Positions 1 through 8,178 of a stretch of DNA of 64,000 bases are shown here, piece after piece. The notes under the pieces were generated by a model. The model had not been told where the DNA came from. It worked only from the letters and a program-made list of their open reading frames with translations, and did no database searches. Each line of letters begins with the position of its first letter. Positions within the stretch are counted from its first letter, which is position 1. The stretch comes from Actinobacteria bacterium OV320. GTDB lineage: Bacteria; Actinomycetota; Actinomycetes; Streptomycetales; Streptomycetaceae. The DNA lies in assembly GCA_001298545.1 (NCBI GenBank), contig LJCX01000026.1:1-64000 (forward strand), given 5' to 3'. The position numbers and the translations under genes were made by a program.

Positions 1-8
1 TTCATAGT

Positions 9-127
9 GTTTCGGTGGTCATAGCGTGAGGGAAACGCCCGGTTACATTCCGAACCCGGAAGCTAAGCCTTACAGCGCCGATGGTACTGCAGGGGGGACC
101 CTGTGGGAGAGTAGGACACCGCCGAAC
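9..127 (+). rRNA. rrf: 5S ribosomal RNA
   Basis: The segment from GTTTCGGTGGTCATAGCG to GCCGAACTCC matches the actinobacterial 5S rRNA by eye. It includes the conserved CCGAACCCGGAAG loop, the GGTACTGC segment and complementary ends (GTTTCGG pairing with CCGAAC). It is the last gene of an rRNA operon whose 16S and 23S genes would lie to the left of the window. The ends are placed by eye, accurate to a few bases. Confidence 0.95.
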
Positions 128-136
128 TCCTTTTAG

Positions 137-180
137 AGCTCTGGCTCTTGGGCATACAGCCCGAGGGCCAGAGCTTTTTT
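137..180 (+). terminator. rRNA operon terminator
   Basis: A long perfect stem (AGCTCTGGCTCTTGGGC pairing with GCCCGAGGGCCAGAGCT, loop of a few bases) is followed directly by TTTTTT. This is a textbook intrinsic terminator just after the 5S rRNA, and it separates the rRNA operon from the protein genes to the right. Confidence 0.93.
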
Positions 181-236
181 GCGTTGGGGTAAGGTCAGGG
201 GGCATCGTTGGCTCATTTCCTACTGGAGGCCCCCGG

Positions 237-845
237 GTGGAGGTCCAGGAGACCCGTGTCCAGACAGACCGGGTCCTCACCATCCCCAACATCCTCAGCA
301 TGGCGCGTCTGGTCGGCGTACCCGTGTTCCTGTGGCTGATTCTCCGGCCCGAGTTCGGAGGCCCGCAGAGCGACGGCTGGGCTCTCCTTGTGCTGGCTTT
401 CAGCGGGATCACCGACTATCTGGACGGCAAGCTCGCTCGGCGCTGGAACCAGATCAGCAGCCTCGGCCGGCTCCTCGACCCTGCTGCGGACCGGCTCTAC
501 ATTCTCTCGACTCTGGTCGGTCTCACCTGGCGGGAGATTCTGCCTGTCTGGTTGACCGCTGTACTTCTGGCCCGGGAGCTGCTTCTGCTGGTGATGGTCG
601 GCATCCTCAGGCGGCACGGCTATCCGCCGCCGCAGGTGAACTTCCTGGGGAAGGCGGCCACCTTCAACCTGATGTACGCCTTCCCGCTGCTGCTGCTCAG
701 TGACGGAAGTGGCTGGCTGGCGTCACTCGCTGCCATTTTCGGATGGGCGTTCGCCGGATGGGGTACAACGCTCTATTGGTGGGCAGGAGTCCTCTACGTG
801 GTACAGGTCCGCCGCCTGGTTCGTGCGGACGCCGTGGCCGACTGA
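237..845 (+). CDS. CDP-alcohol phosphatidyltransferase family protein
   Basis: A 202-residue membrane enzyme of the family that transfers a phosphatidyl group from CDP-diacylglycerol to an alcohol. The signature D-x2-DG-x2-AR-x8-G-x3-D-x3-D is complete (DYLDGKLARR followed by GRLLDPAADR), so all metal- and CDP-binding aspartates are present. Several hydrophobic segments fit a six-helix membrane protein. I chose GTG at 237 because GGAGG lies 7 bases upstream and the protein then begins just before the conserved TIPNILS motif; the frame is open further upstream. Its position left of the mannose-1-phosphate guanylyltransferase and DUF881 genes matches pgsA2 (Rv1822) of M. tuberculosis. The alcohol substrate (glycerol phosphate, inositol phosphate or other) cannot be read from the sequence. 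Confidence 0.9.
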   Translation: MEVQETRVQTDRVLTIPNILSMARLVGVPVFLWLILRPEFGGPQSDGWALLVLAFSGITDYLDGKLARRWNQISSLGRLLDPAADRLYILSTLVGLTWREILPVWLTAVLLARELLLLVMVGILRRHGYPPPQVNFLGKAATFNLMYAFPLLLLSDGSGWLASLAAIFGWAFAGWGTTLYWWAGVLYVVQVRRLVRADAVAD

Positions 846-959
846 CCTCGCCGATTGGCAGCTGCGCAGTGGCTCGATGGCCCGCGGACGAAAAGTGCGG
901 GACAATCTGGACGGGTGAAGTCGGCTAGACAGTCGTCTCTATAGGAGGACGCTTCCGAC

Positions 960-3455
960 ATGAAGGCCGTCGTGATGGCCGGAGGCGAAGGCACACGCCT
1001 TCGCCCTATGACCTCGAGCATGCCCAAGCCGCTCCTGCCGGTGGCCAACCGGCCGATCATGGAGCACGTCCTGAGGCTGCTCAAAAGGCATGGGCTCAAC
1101 GAGACCGTCGTAACTGTTCAGTTCCTGGCGTCGCTGGTCAAGAACTACTTCGGTGACGGCGAAGAGCTCGGAATGGAGCTCAGCTATGCCAACGAGGAGA
1201 AGCCACTCGGTACCGCCGGAAGCGTCAAGAACGCAGAGGAGGCGCTGAAGGACGACGCCTTCGTCGTCATCTCCGGCGATGCCCTCACCGACTTCGACCT
1301 CACCGAGTTGATCGCCTTCCACAAGGAAAAGGGCGCACTGGTCACGGTCTGTCTGACGCGAGTGCCCAATCCGCTGGAATTCGGTATCACCATCGTCGAC
1401 GAAGAGGGCAAGGTCGAGCGCTTCCTCGAGAAGCCGACCTGGGGCCAGGTTTTCTCGGACACGGTGAACACGGGCATCTACGTCATGGAGCCGGAGGTCT
1501 TCGACTACGTCGAGGCCGATGTGCCCGTCGACTGGTCCGGGGACGTCTTCCCGCAGCTGATGAAGGAAGGCAAGCCGGTCTACGGCTTCATCGCCGAGGG
1601 CTACTGGGAAGACGTGGGCACGCACGAGAGCTACGTGAAGGCCCAGGCCGATGTGCTCGAAGGCAAGGTCGACGTCGAGATCGACGGGTTCGAGATCTCG
1701 CCCGGCGTGTGGGTGGCCGAAGGTGCCGAGGTGCATCCCGATGCCGTCCTTCGCGGCCCCCTCTACATCGGGGACTACGCGAAGGTCGAGGCCGGCGCCG
1801 AAATCCGCGAACACTCCGTCATCGGATCCAACGTCGTCGTGAAGAGCGGGGCCTTCCTGCACAAGGCCGTGGTGCACGACAACGTGTACGTCGGTGAGCA
1901 CAGCAATCTCCGCGGCTGCGTCGTCGGGAAGAACACCGACATCATGCGGGCGGCCCGGATCGAGGACGGCGCCGTCATCGGTGACGAATGCCTGATCGGT
2001 GAAGAATCGATCGTGCAGGGCAATGTGCGGGTCTATCCCTTCAAGACCATCGAAGCCGGCGCTTTCGTCAACACGTCGGTGATCTGGGAGTCCCGTGGGC
2101 AGGCGCACCTGTTCGGTGCCCGTGGGGTGTCCGGAATCCTGAACGTCGAGATCACGCCCGAACTGGCCGTGCGTCTCGCGGGGGCCTACGCCACGACGCT
2201 CAAGAAGGGGTCCACGGTCACCACGGCCCGGGACCACTCGCGTGGTGCCCGTGCGCTGAAGCGGGCGGTGATCTCCGCGCTTCAGGCCAGCGCCATCGAC
2301 GTACGGGACCTGGAGAACGTCCCGCTGCCCGTGGCGCGGCAGCAGACGGCGCGCGGGAGTGCCGGCGGGATCATGATCCGGACCTCGCCCGGGGTGCCGG
2401 ACTCCGTCGACATCATGTTCTTCGACGGACAGGGCGCCGATCTGTCGCAGGGCAGTCAGCGCAAGCTGGACCGGGTGTTCGCGCGGCAGGAGTACCGGCG
2501 GGCGTTCCCGGGAGAGATCGGCGACCTGCATTTCCCGGCCAGCGTCTTCGACTCGTACACCGGGTCGCTGCTGCGGAACGTGGATACGACAGGGATCGCA
2601 GAGTCCGGGCTCAAGGTCGTGGTGGACGCCTCGAACGGCAGCGCCGGGCTGGTGTTGCCGAGCCTCCTGGGGAAGCTCGGCGTGGACTCGCTGACCGTCA
2701 ATCCCGGTCTGAACGAGGCCAGGCCCACGGAGACGGGCGACCAGCGGCGCTCCGGGCTCGTCCGGCTCGGAGAGATCGTGGCTTCGTCGCGGGCCGCGTT
2801 CGGCGTGCGGTTCGATCCTGTGGGGGAGCGGCTCTCCCTCGTCGACGAGAAGGGCCGGATCATCGAGGACGACCGGGCGCTGCTCGTGCTCCTCGACCTG
2901 GTGGCCGCCGAGCGGCGCAGCGGGCGGGTCGCCCTGCCGGTGACCACGACGAGGATCGCCGAGCAGGTGGCGGCGTATCACGGGACGCAGGTCGAGTGGA
3001 CGACGACCTCGCCGGACGACCTCACGCGGGTCGGGCGGGACGAGACGGCCATCTTCGGCGGGGACGGCAAGGGCGGCTTCATCGTCCCGGAGTTCAGCAG
3101 CGTCTTCGACGGTACGGCGGCCTTCGTACGGTTGATCGGGCTGGTGGCGCGGACGCAGCTCACGCTCAGCCAGATCGACGCGCGGATTCCGCGGGCGCAC
3201 GTCCTGAAGCGGGATCTGGCGACCCCGTGGGCGGTCAAGGGGCTCGTGATGCGGCGGGTCGTGGAGGTGGCCGGAGACCGCTTCGTGGACACCACCGACG
3301 GGGTCCGGGTGGTGGAGACGGACGGGCGCTGGGTGATGGTGCTGCCGGACCCGGCCGAGGCCGTCACCCACCTGTGGGCGGAGGGGCCGGACGACGCGTC
3401 GGCGCAGGCCCTGCTCGACGAGTGGTCGGCGGTAGTGGACAGCGCCGGCCGCTGA
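960..3455 (+). CDS. mannose-1-phosphate guanylyltransferase with degenerate phosphomannomutase-like domain
   Basis: An 831-residue, three-part protein. Residues 1-235 are a sugar-phosphate nucleotidyltransferase with the signature AGGEGTRLRPMT and PKPLLPVANRP. Residues 250-370 are hexapeptide (left-handed beta-helix) repeats. Residues 385-831 resemble a phosphohexomutase. The first domain should make GDP-mannose, or another NDP-sugar, for glycans and cell-envelope mannosides. The mutase part looks inactive: the serine-loop motif TASHNP reads RTSPGV (474-479), the metal loop DGDGDR reads DPVGER (619-624) and the sugar loop GGEESG reads GGDGKG (700-705). The ATG follows ATAGGAGGACG. Fusions with an intact mutase exist elsewhere, so the degenerate form suggests a structural or regulatory role. 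Confidence 0.9.
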   Translation: MKAVVMAGGEGTRLRPMTSSMPKPLLPVANRPIMEHVLRLLKRHGLNETVVTVQFLASLVKNYFGDGEELGMELSYANEEKPLGTAGSVKNAEEALKDDAFVVISGDALTDFDLTELIAFHKEKGALVTVCLTRVPNPLEFGITIVDEEGKVERFLEKPTWGQVFSDTVNTGIYVMEPEVFDYVEADVPVDWSGDVFPQLMKEGKPVYGFIAEGYWEDVGTHESYVKAQADVLEGKVDVEIDGFEISPGVWVAEGAEVHPDAVLRGPLYIGDYAKVEAGAEIREHSVIGSNVVVKSGAFLHKAVVHDNVYVGEHSNLRGCVVGKNTDIMRAARIEDGAVIGDECLIGEESIVQGNVRVYPFKTIEAGAFVNTSVIWESRGQAHLFGARGVSGILNVEITPELAVRLAGAYATTLKKGSTVTTARDHSRGARALKRAVISALQASAIDVRDLENVPLPVARQQTARGSAGGIMIRTSPGVPDSVDIMFFDGQGADLSQGSQRKLDRVFARQEYRRAFPGEIGDLHFPASVFDSYTGSLLRNVDTTGIAESGLKVVVDASNGSAGLVLPSLLGKLGVDSLTVNPGLNEARPTETGDQRRSGLVRLGEIVASSRAAFGVRFDPVGERLSLVDEKGRIIEDDRALLVLLDLVAAERRSGRVALPVTTTRIAEQVAAYHGTQVEWTTTSPDDLTRVGRDETAIFGGDGKGGFIVPEFSSVFDGTAAFVRLIGLVARTQLTLSQIDARIPRAHVLKRDLATPWAVKGLVMRRVVEVAGDRFVDTTDGVRVVETDGRWVMVLPDPAEAVTHLWAEGPDDASAQALLDEWSAVVDSAGR

Positions 3456-3561
3456 TCCACGCGCACGCGCGCGTGCCGGACAAGTGTCCCCAAGGGGGCC
3501 TGTCCGGCACGCCGGTGGGGCCATTCGGAGGTACTGGGCGCGACGTGCGACGATGTGCGGC

Positions 3562-4458
3562 ATGCCGCAGCAGCCCCCCGTTCGGAGCACACCCGCGCGT
3601 GTGTCGCGCCCGGACGCGTCCATGTCGCTGCTCACCAACGTCATGGACCACAGCCTCGACGACGGTTATGCCGAGGCCGCCGCCCGTAAGCAGGCCGAGG
3701 GTGCCGGTGGGCTGCCCAGGACGGTGCGGGCGAAGCTGGGTCTCGCCGTGGGCCTGGTGCTCGCGGCCCTCGTGGTCACCGTCGGCGCGGCGCAGGCGCG
3801 GGTCGCGGCGCCGGTCGTCGCGAAGGAACGCGAGGAGCTCATCGACCGTATCGATCGTGAGACCGATGCGGCCGACGAGCTCGAAAGCGCCGTCGACGAG
3901 CTGCGCGACGATGTGAGCGGCCGGCAGCAGGAGGCGCTCAAGCAGAGCGGCGGCAGTGACCAGGCGGATCTGGTGGGCATCCTGTCGGGCGCCGTCGAGG
4001 TGCACGGGCCGGGCGTCAAGCTGGTCGTGGACGACGCCAAGGAGGCCACCACGGGCGGTGACGGCAATCCGCGTGAGACCTCCGGCTTCTCCGACACCGG
4101 GCGGGTCCGGGACCGTGACATGCAGCGCGTGGTCAACGGACTGTGGGCGTCGGGTGCCGAGGCCGTCTCCGTCAACGGACAACGGCTGACGGCGCTCTCG
4201 GCGATCAGGGCCGCGGGTGAAGCGATACTGGTCGACAACAAACCGCTGGTCCCGCCGTACACGGTGCTGGCGGTGGGGGACGGGAAGAGCCTCAGCACCA
4301 GGTTCCAGAACAGCGCCGACGGGCTGTATCTGAACGCCTTGCAGGAGAACTACGGCATCCGGACGGCCATCTCCGTGGCGGACGACCTCCGGCTGCCCGC
4401 CGCACCGAGTGTGATCGTACGTACAGCGCAGCCGAGAACTGAGAAGGGCACATCGTGA
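3562..4458 (+). CDS. DUF881 family membrane-anchored protein (first copy)
   Basis: A protein of about 298 residues: a cytoplasmic N-terminus, one transmembrane helix (about residues 50-70), a charged predicted coiled coil and an extracytoplasmic DUF881 domain with the typical GPG...VDD and A.EAVSVNGQRL segments. The family (YlxW/YlxX in Bacillus) lies beside small basic protein genes near division genes, and in M. tuberculosis corresponds to Rv1823-Rv1825. The molecular role is unknown; a link to division or envelope growth is inferred from context. ATG 3562 was chosen; ATG 3553 and an upstream GTG are possible because no strong Shine-Dalgarno decides. The stop overlaps the next start (GTGA), implying translational coupling. 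Confidence 0.85.
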   Translation: MPQQPPVRSTPARVSRPDASMSLLTNVMDHSLDDGYAEAAARKQAEGAGGLPRTVRAKLGLAVGLVLAALVVTVGAAQARVAAPVVAKEREELIDRIDRETDAADELESAVDELRDDVSGRQQEALKQSGGSDQADLVGILSGAVEVHGPGVKLVVDDAKEATTGGDGNPRETSGFSDTGRVRDRDMQRVVNGLWASGAEAVSVNGQRLTALSAIRAAGEAILVDNKPLVPPYTVLAVGDGKSLSTRFQNSADGLYLNALQENYGIRTAISVADDLRLPAAPSVIVRTAQPRTEKGTS

Positions 4459-4787
4459 TCGCCGTACTGGGCCTCGTCGTGGGAGTCGTGGCCGGCCTGT
4501 TGGTCCAGCCCGAGGTTCCGGCGGCCGTCGTGCCTTATCTGCCGATCGCCGTGGTGGCGGCGCTGGACGCCGTGTTCGGCGGGCTTCGGGCCATGCTCGA
4601 CGGCATCTTCGACGACAAGGTGTTCGTGGTGTCCTTCCTGTCGAACGTGGTGGTGGCCGCGCTGATCGTCTTCCTGGGTGACGAGTTGGGCGTGGGATCG
4701 CAGCTGTCCACCGGGGTCGTGGTCGTCCTCGGTATCCGGATCTTCTCCAACGCCGCGGCGATCCGTCGGCACGTCTTCCGGGCGTGA
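4455..4787 (+). CDS. small basic family protein (DUF1290, Sbp)
   Basis: A 110-residue integral membrane protein with about three hydrophobic helices and short basic ends; it corresponds to the Sbp/DUF1290 family. In Bacillus the homologue lies beside the ylxW/ylxX genes upstream of ftsAZ, and here it is likewise flanked by two DUF881 genes. GTG overlaps the upstream stop by four bases, and the downstream DUF881 gene begins at or just after its own stop, so all three are almost certainly one transcript with coupled translation. Biochemical function is unknown; a role with the DUF881 proteins at the membrane is the natural inference. Confidence 0.88.
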   Translation: MIAVLGLVVGVVAGLLVQPEVPAAVVPYLPIAVVAALDAVFGGLRAMLDGIFDDKVFVVSFLSNVVVAALIVFLGDELGVGSQLSTGVVVVLGIRIFSNAAAIRRHVFRA

Positions 4788-4792
4788 GGTCG

Positions 4793-5626
4793 ATGAGCAA
4801 CCAGGACGAGACGCCCGAGTACAGGCTCCGCAAGGAGTTGCCCGACGAGGTCCCGGTGACCGCGTCCGCGGACGGCGTGGCCGAGAAGCCGGCCGAGCCC
4901 GCGCTGACCGGTCGGCAGCGGCTGGTGCAGGGACTCTGGCCGCCGCGGGTGTCCAGGGCCCAACTCATCGTCGCCCTGCTGCTGTTCGGCCTGGGCTTCG
5001 GCCTGGCCGTGCAGGTCGCCTCCAACAGCGACAGCGGCAACGCGCTGCGCGGAGCGCGTCAGGAAGATCTCGTACGCATCCTCGATGAACTCGATGACCG
5101 CAGTCAGCGTCTTGAGGACGAGAAGCAAGGTCTCGAGAAGCAGCAGCAGGAGCTGGAGAACAGCTCCGACCAGGCCGAGGAGGCCCGGAAGCAGACGGTC
5201 GAGAAGGAGAAGCAACTCGGCATTCTGGCGGGCACGGTCGCTGCGCAGGGGCCGGGCATCACGATGACCATCGAGGACACGAAGGGGACGGTCCAGGCGG
5301 ACATGTTGCTCGACGCGATCCAGGAGCTGCGCGCGGCCGGGGCCGAGGCGATCCAGGTGAACGGAGTGCGGGTCGTCGCCGGCACCTTCCTGGAGGATTC
5401 GGGCAAGAGCGTGAGCGTCGACGGGAACAAGATCAACACGCCCTTTCGTTTCAAGGTCATCGGCAACCCGCAGGACCTCGAGCCGGCGCTGAACATCCCT
5501 GGAGGCGTGGTGCAGACTCTCGAGAAGGAGCAGGCCACCGTGACTGTCGAGCGGTCGGACAAGATCGTCGTGGACGCCTTGCGAGCGGCGAAGCAGCCTG
5601 ACTACGCTCGGTCGTCGGGCCAGTGA
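4793..5626 (+). CDS. DUF881 family membrane-anchored protein (second copy)
   Basis: About 277 residues with the same plan as the first DUF881 protein: a soluble acidic N-terminus, one transmembrane helix (about residues 55-75), a strongly heptad-like segment rich in E, K and Q (about residues 95-145), then the DUF881 domain (GPGITMTIED, AGAEAIQVNGVRV). ATG 4793 gives the usual MSNQ start; the in-frame GTG at 4784 would overlap the previous stop by four bases and is a real alternative. It shares domain but not close sequence with its neighbour, so the pair looks like an old duplication, perhaps forming a heteromeric extracytoplasmic complex. Confidence 0.85.
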   Translation: MSNQDETPEYRLRKELPDEVPVTASADGVAEKPAEPALTGRQRLVQGLWPPRVSRAQLIVALLLFGLGFGLAVQVASNSDSGNALRGARQEDLVRILDELDDRSQRLEDEKQGLEKQQQELENSSDQAEEARKQTVEKEKQLGILAGTVAAQGPGITMTIEDTKGTVQADMLLDAIQELRAAGAEAIQVNGVRVVAGTFLEDSGKSVSVDGNKINTPFRFKVIGNPQDLEPALNIPGGVVQTLEKEQATVTVERSDKIVVDALRAAKQPDYARSSGQ

Positions 5627-5816
5627 ACCGGGGGTGCATGGCGGCCGTCCGGCAGGGGCATGAGGTTGCGGGGGGTCGACGCACCGATCGGGTGGTGCGT
5701 GGTGGAAACTGTCTGGTGGGCACGGACGTTGTGAAGGTGTCCGGGTCGACCGGTGTATTCAGTCAGGGTTCGTCCTGCCCCACGGGCGGGTCTGTTTCGG
5801 TCAAGGGGAATCGCCC
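5627..5816. other. 190-bp spacer at the usual gcvH position
   Basis: No credible coding frame is visible. In mycobacteria gcvH (Rv1826) lies between the DUF881 genes and garA; here that slot is a non-coding spacer. It probably carries the promoter of the FHA gene. Its right end has AAGGGGAATCGCCC before the GTG start. Confidence 0.6.
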
Positions 5817-6593
5817 GTGAAGTTGTTTGCGAAGTTGTTCGGCAAGAGCGCGCGAGAGGGTAGCGACAACGCGACCGCTCGCCATCGCGCACAGCCTGAC
5901 GCAGAGGGTCAGCGGCCGCTTTTCAGGGACCAGGTGGCTGGTCAGGGCGGCGACGTTTCCGGCGGCCAGGGCGCGGCGTCTGTTGACCCTGCGCAGTCCG
6001 GCGGCATAGGTTTCGGCCAACCGTCAACCTCAAGTACGGGTGGAGGGTTTTCCCCTATGTCGGCCCTGGTGTGTACGAGGTGCGGTAACCGCAACGCGGA
6101 GAACAGCCGCTTCTGCTCCAACTGCGGCGCGCCGCTGCGCCCCGGGCTGACGCCCGAGCGTCCGTCGGAGACGACCTCCACCATCTCCATCTCCGGTCTC
6201 GAGGCCTACGACGCCGAGGTCACCGGTCAGACGCAGCTGCCCGCGCTCTCGCCCGAGGCGCAGGCCGCGGTCGACGCGCTGCCGCTGGGTTCCGCCCTGC
6301 TGGTCGTGCGGCGCGGCCCGAACTCGGGCAGCCGTTTCCTTCTGGACGGCGACCTGACGACGGCCGGGCGTCACCCGCAGAGCGACATCTTCCTGGACGA
6401 CGTGACGGTCTCGCGTCGCCACGTGGAGTTCCGGCGCAACCCGGACGGCACGTTCAAGGTCGCGGACGTCGGCAGTCTGAACGGCACGTACGTCAACCGG
6501 GAGCGGATCGACGAGGTCCCTCTGTCGAACGGTGACGAGGTGCAGATCGGCAAGTACCGGCTGGTCTTCTACGCGAGCCAGCGGGGCTACTGA
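5817..6593 (+). CDS. GarA-like FHA-domain protein with N-terminal zinc ribbon
   Basis: A 258-residue protein. Residues 1-80 are a low-complexity leader. Residues 86-105 form a zinc ribbon (CTRCGN...RFCSNCG). Residues 118-121 are the ETTS motif, which in mycobacterial GarA is phosphorylated by Ser/Thr kinases. Residues 165-250 are an FHA domain with GR, SRRH and NGTYVN phosphothreonine-binding positions. GarA switches the 2-oxoglutarate node (OGDH, glutamate dehydrogenase, glutamate synthase) according to ETTS phosphorylation, and the synteny (DUF881 - garA - ftsR) supports orthology. GTG 5817 has AAGGGGA 7 bases upstream. ATG 6057, preceded by GGAGGG, would give a 178-residue form closer to GarA length, so an alternative start is possible. 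Confidence 0.85.
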   Translation: MKLFAKLFGKSAREGSDNATARHRAQPDAEGQRPLFRDQVAGQGGDVSGGQGAASVDPAQSGGIGFGQPSTSSTGGGFSPMSALVCTRCGNRNAENSRFCSNCGAPLRPGLTPERPSETTSTISISGLEAYDAEVTGQTQLPALSPEAQAAVDALPLGSALLVVRRGPNSGSRFLLDGDLTTAGRHPQSDIFLDDVTVSRRHVEFRRNPDGTFKVADVGSLNGTYVNRERIDEVPLSNGDEVQIGKYRLVFYASQRGY

Positions 6594-6637
6594 CCGGCCC
6601 CCGGGCACCGTCCGGGGGAACTCCCCAGGGAAGGTCC

Positions 6638-7375
6638 ATGCTTCAAACACCGAGGGGCGGTGCCGGACACGGCACCGCCGCCGCGGACGGTGGTCCGATG
6701 AGCATCGGCACCGTGCTGAACGCGCTGCGCGACGAGTTTCCCGAAGTCACCATCTCCAAGATCCGTTTTCTGGAGTCGGAAGGGCTGATCGAGCCGCAAC
6801 GGACCCCTTCGGGGTACCGGAAGTTCAGTGTGCAGGACGTCGAGCGCCTCGGCCACGTCCTGAGGATGCAGCGGGACCACTATCTGCCGCTCAAGGTCAT
6901 CCGCGAGCACCTGGACGCCGTGGAGCGCGGTGAGGCCGCGCCGCTGCCGACCGTGGGCCGGCAGCGGGACGGCGAGGTCGTGCTGGAGGCGTCGGAGGGG
7001 CCCACAGTCGCCAGGATCGGCCGGTCCGAGCTGCTGGCGACCGCGGGAATCGGTGAGCCGGAGCTCGAGGAGTGGGAGTCGTACGGTCTCGTCGCGCCGT
7101 TGGAGGACGGGGTCTACGAGGCCGAGGCGGCCACGGTGGCGGCGCTCGTCGCCGAGCTGGGCAGATTCGGGATCGAGCCCCGGCACCTGCGAGTGATGAA
7201 GGCCGCGGCCGACCGTGAGGCCGGGCTCGTGGACCAGGTGGTGGCCCCGCTCAAGCGCCACCGCAATCCGCAGACCAGGGCCCACGCGCAGGCCCGTACG
7301 AAGGAAATCGCGGGGCTCACGGTGCGGCTGCACGCGGCGTTGGTGCAGACGGCACTCGGGGTGCGACTGCCCTGA
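6638..7375 (+). CDS. ftsR: MerR-family regulator, FtsR-like
   Basis: A 245-residue transcription factor. The MerR winged helix spans about residues 20-95, with the typical ISKIRFLESEGLI...GYRKFS recognition segment. A second domain (about 105-235) has no metal-binding cysteines. It corresponds to Rv1828 and to corynebacterial FtsR, which activates ftsZ, on the basis of domain plan and gene order (GarA - MerR - bifunctional nuclease - MerR). GGGAAGG lies 6 bases before ATG 6638; an internal ATG at 6698 begins nearer the helix-turn-helix. Control of division genes in this organism is inferred from the orthologues. Confidence 0.85.
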   Translation: MLQTPRGGAGHGTAAADGGPMSIGTVLNALRDEFPEVTISKIRFLESEGLIEPQRTPSGYRKFSVQDVERLGHVLRMQRDHYLPLKVIREHLDAVERGEAAPLPTVGRQRDGEVVLEASEGPTVARIGRSELLATAGIGEPELEEWESYGLVAPLEDGVYEAEAATVAALVAELGRFGIEPRHLRVMKAAADREAGLVDQVVAPLKRHRNPQTRAHAQARTKEIAGLTVRLHAALVQTALGVRLP

Positions 7376-7459
7376 GCGGGCGGTTTCGCCCTGGGCGGAT
7401 CGGTCACCCGTTCCCGGCCCGACTACCCAAACGTCCCGGGCACGGCCTAGGGTTGCTGT

Positions 7460-7933
7460 GTGAACGAGCTCGATGTCGTAGGTGTCCGGGTCGAGATGCC
7501 CTCCAACCAACCGATCGTGCTGCTGCGTGAAGTGGGAGGCGACCGTTACCTTCCCATCTGGATCGGACCGGGCGAGGCGACGGCGATCGCCTTCGCTCAG
7601 CAGGGCATGGCTCCCGCGCGACCGCTGACCCACGACCTGTTCAAGGACGTGCTGGAGGCCGTCGGCCAGGAGCTCACCGAAGTGCGCATCACGGACCTGC
7701 GGGAGGGCGTCTTCTACGCGGAGCTGGTCTTCGCCAGCGGGGTCGAGGTGAGCGCGCGTCCGTCGGACGCCATAGCGCTGGCGTTGCGCACGGGGACACC
7801 GATCTACGGCAGTGACACCGTCCTCGATGACGCGGGGATCGCCATCCCGGACGAGCAGGAGGACGAGGTGGAGAAGTTCCGCGAGTTCCTCGACCAGATC
7901 TCGCCCGAGGACTTCGGCACCAGCAACCAGTAG
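7460..7933 (+). CDS. bifunctional nuclease family protein (DUF151)
   Basis: A 157-residue acidic protein carrying the BFN/DUF151 domain over nearly its whole length: MPSNQPIVLLRE, LPIWIGPGEA near the N-terminus and ARPSDAIALALR in the middle. Plant members were described with DNase/RNase activity; bacterial function is unsettled. It is the counterpart of Rv1829 between the two MerR genes. GTG is the only start that gives the usual N-terminus (MNELDVVGVRVEMP). A terminator-like hairpin follows at 7952-7978. Confidence 0.9.
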   Translation: MNELDVVGVRVEMPSNQPIVLLREVGGDRYLPIWIGPGEATAIAFAQQGMAPARPLTHDLFKDVLEAVGQELTEVRITDLREGVFYAELVFASGVEVSARPSDAIALALRTGTPIYGSDTVLDDAGIAIPDEQEDEVEKFREFLDQISPEDFGTSNQ

Positions 7934-7951
7934 CCGGCACATGCGCGGAAC

Positions 7952-7978
7952 GCGGGCGTCCTGCACGGGGACGCCCGC
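7952..7978 (+). terminator. hairpin after the bifunctional nuclease gene
   Basis: GCGGGCGTCC pairs with GGACGCCCGC across a short loop and is followed by CCTGTTTTC, so it probably ends transcription before the second MerR gene. Confidence 0.6.
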
Positions 7979-8178
7979 CCTGTTTTCGGCAAATGCCAAC
8001 GGCGAGTGAGAGCGTCCTACGGCTACTTCTCAGCGCATTCGGCTAGCCTTTCCCCGCGACGGGGTGCGGGAAACCACTCTCAGGGTGATTATCACTCGGC
8101 GTGCCGAGTGTGGCGATCGTTGACGCACCCCTGGTGACTGCCTACCGTCGACAAGGCAGGTCAAGGACGGAGGTCGGC

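Noticed and set aside
939..3644. A 901-residue open frame on the reverse strand opposite the guanylyltransferase gene
   Set aside because: The forward gene has clear domain motifs. The reverse frame has none and reflects high GC in the third codon position.
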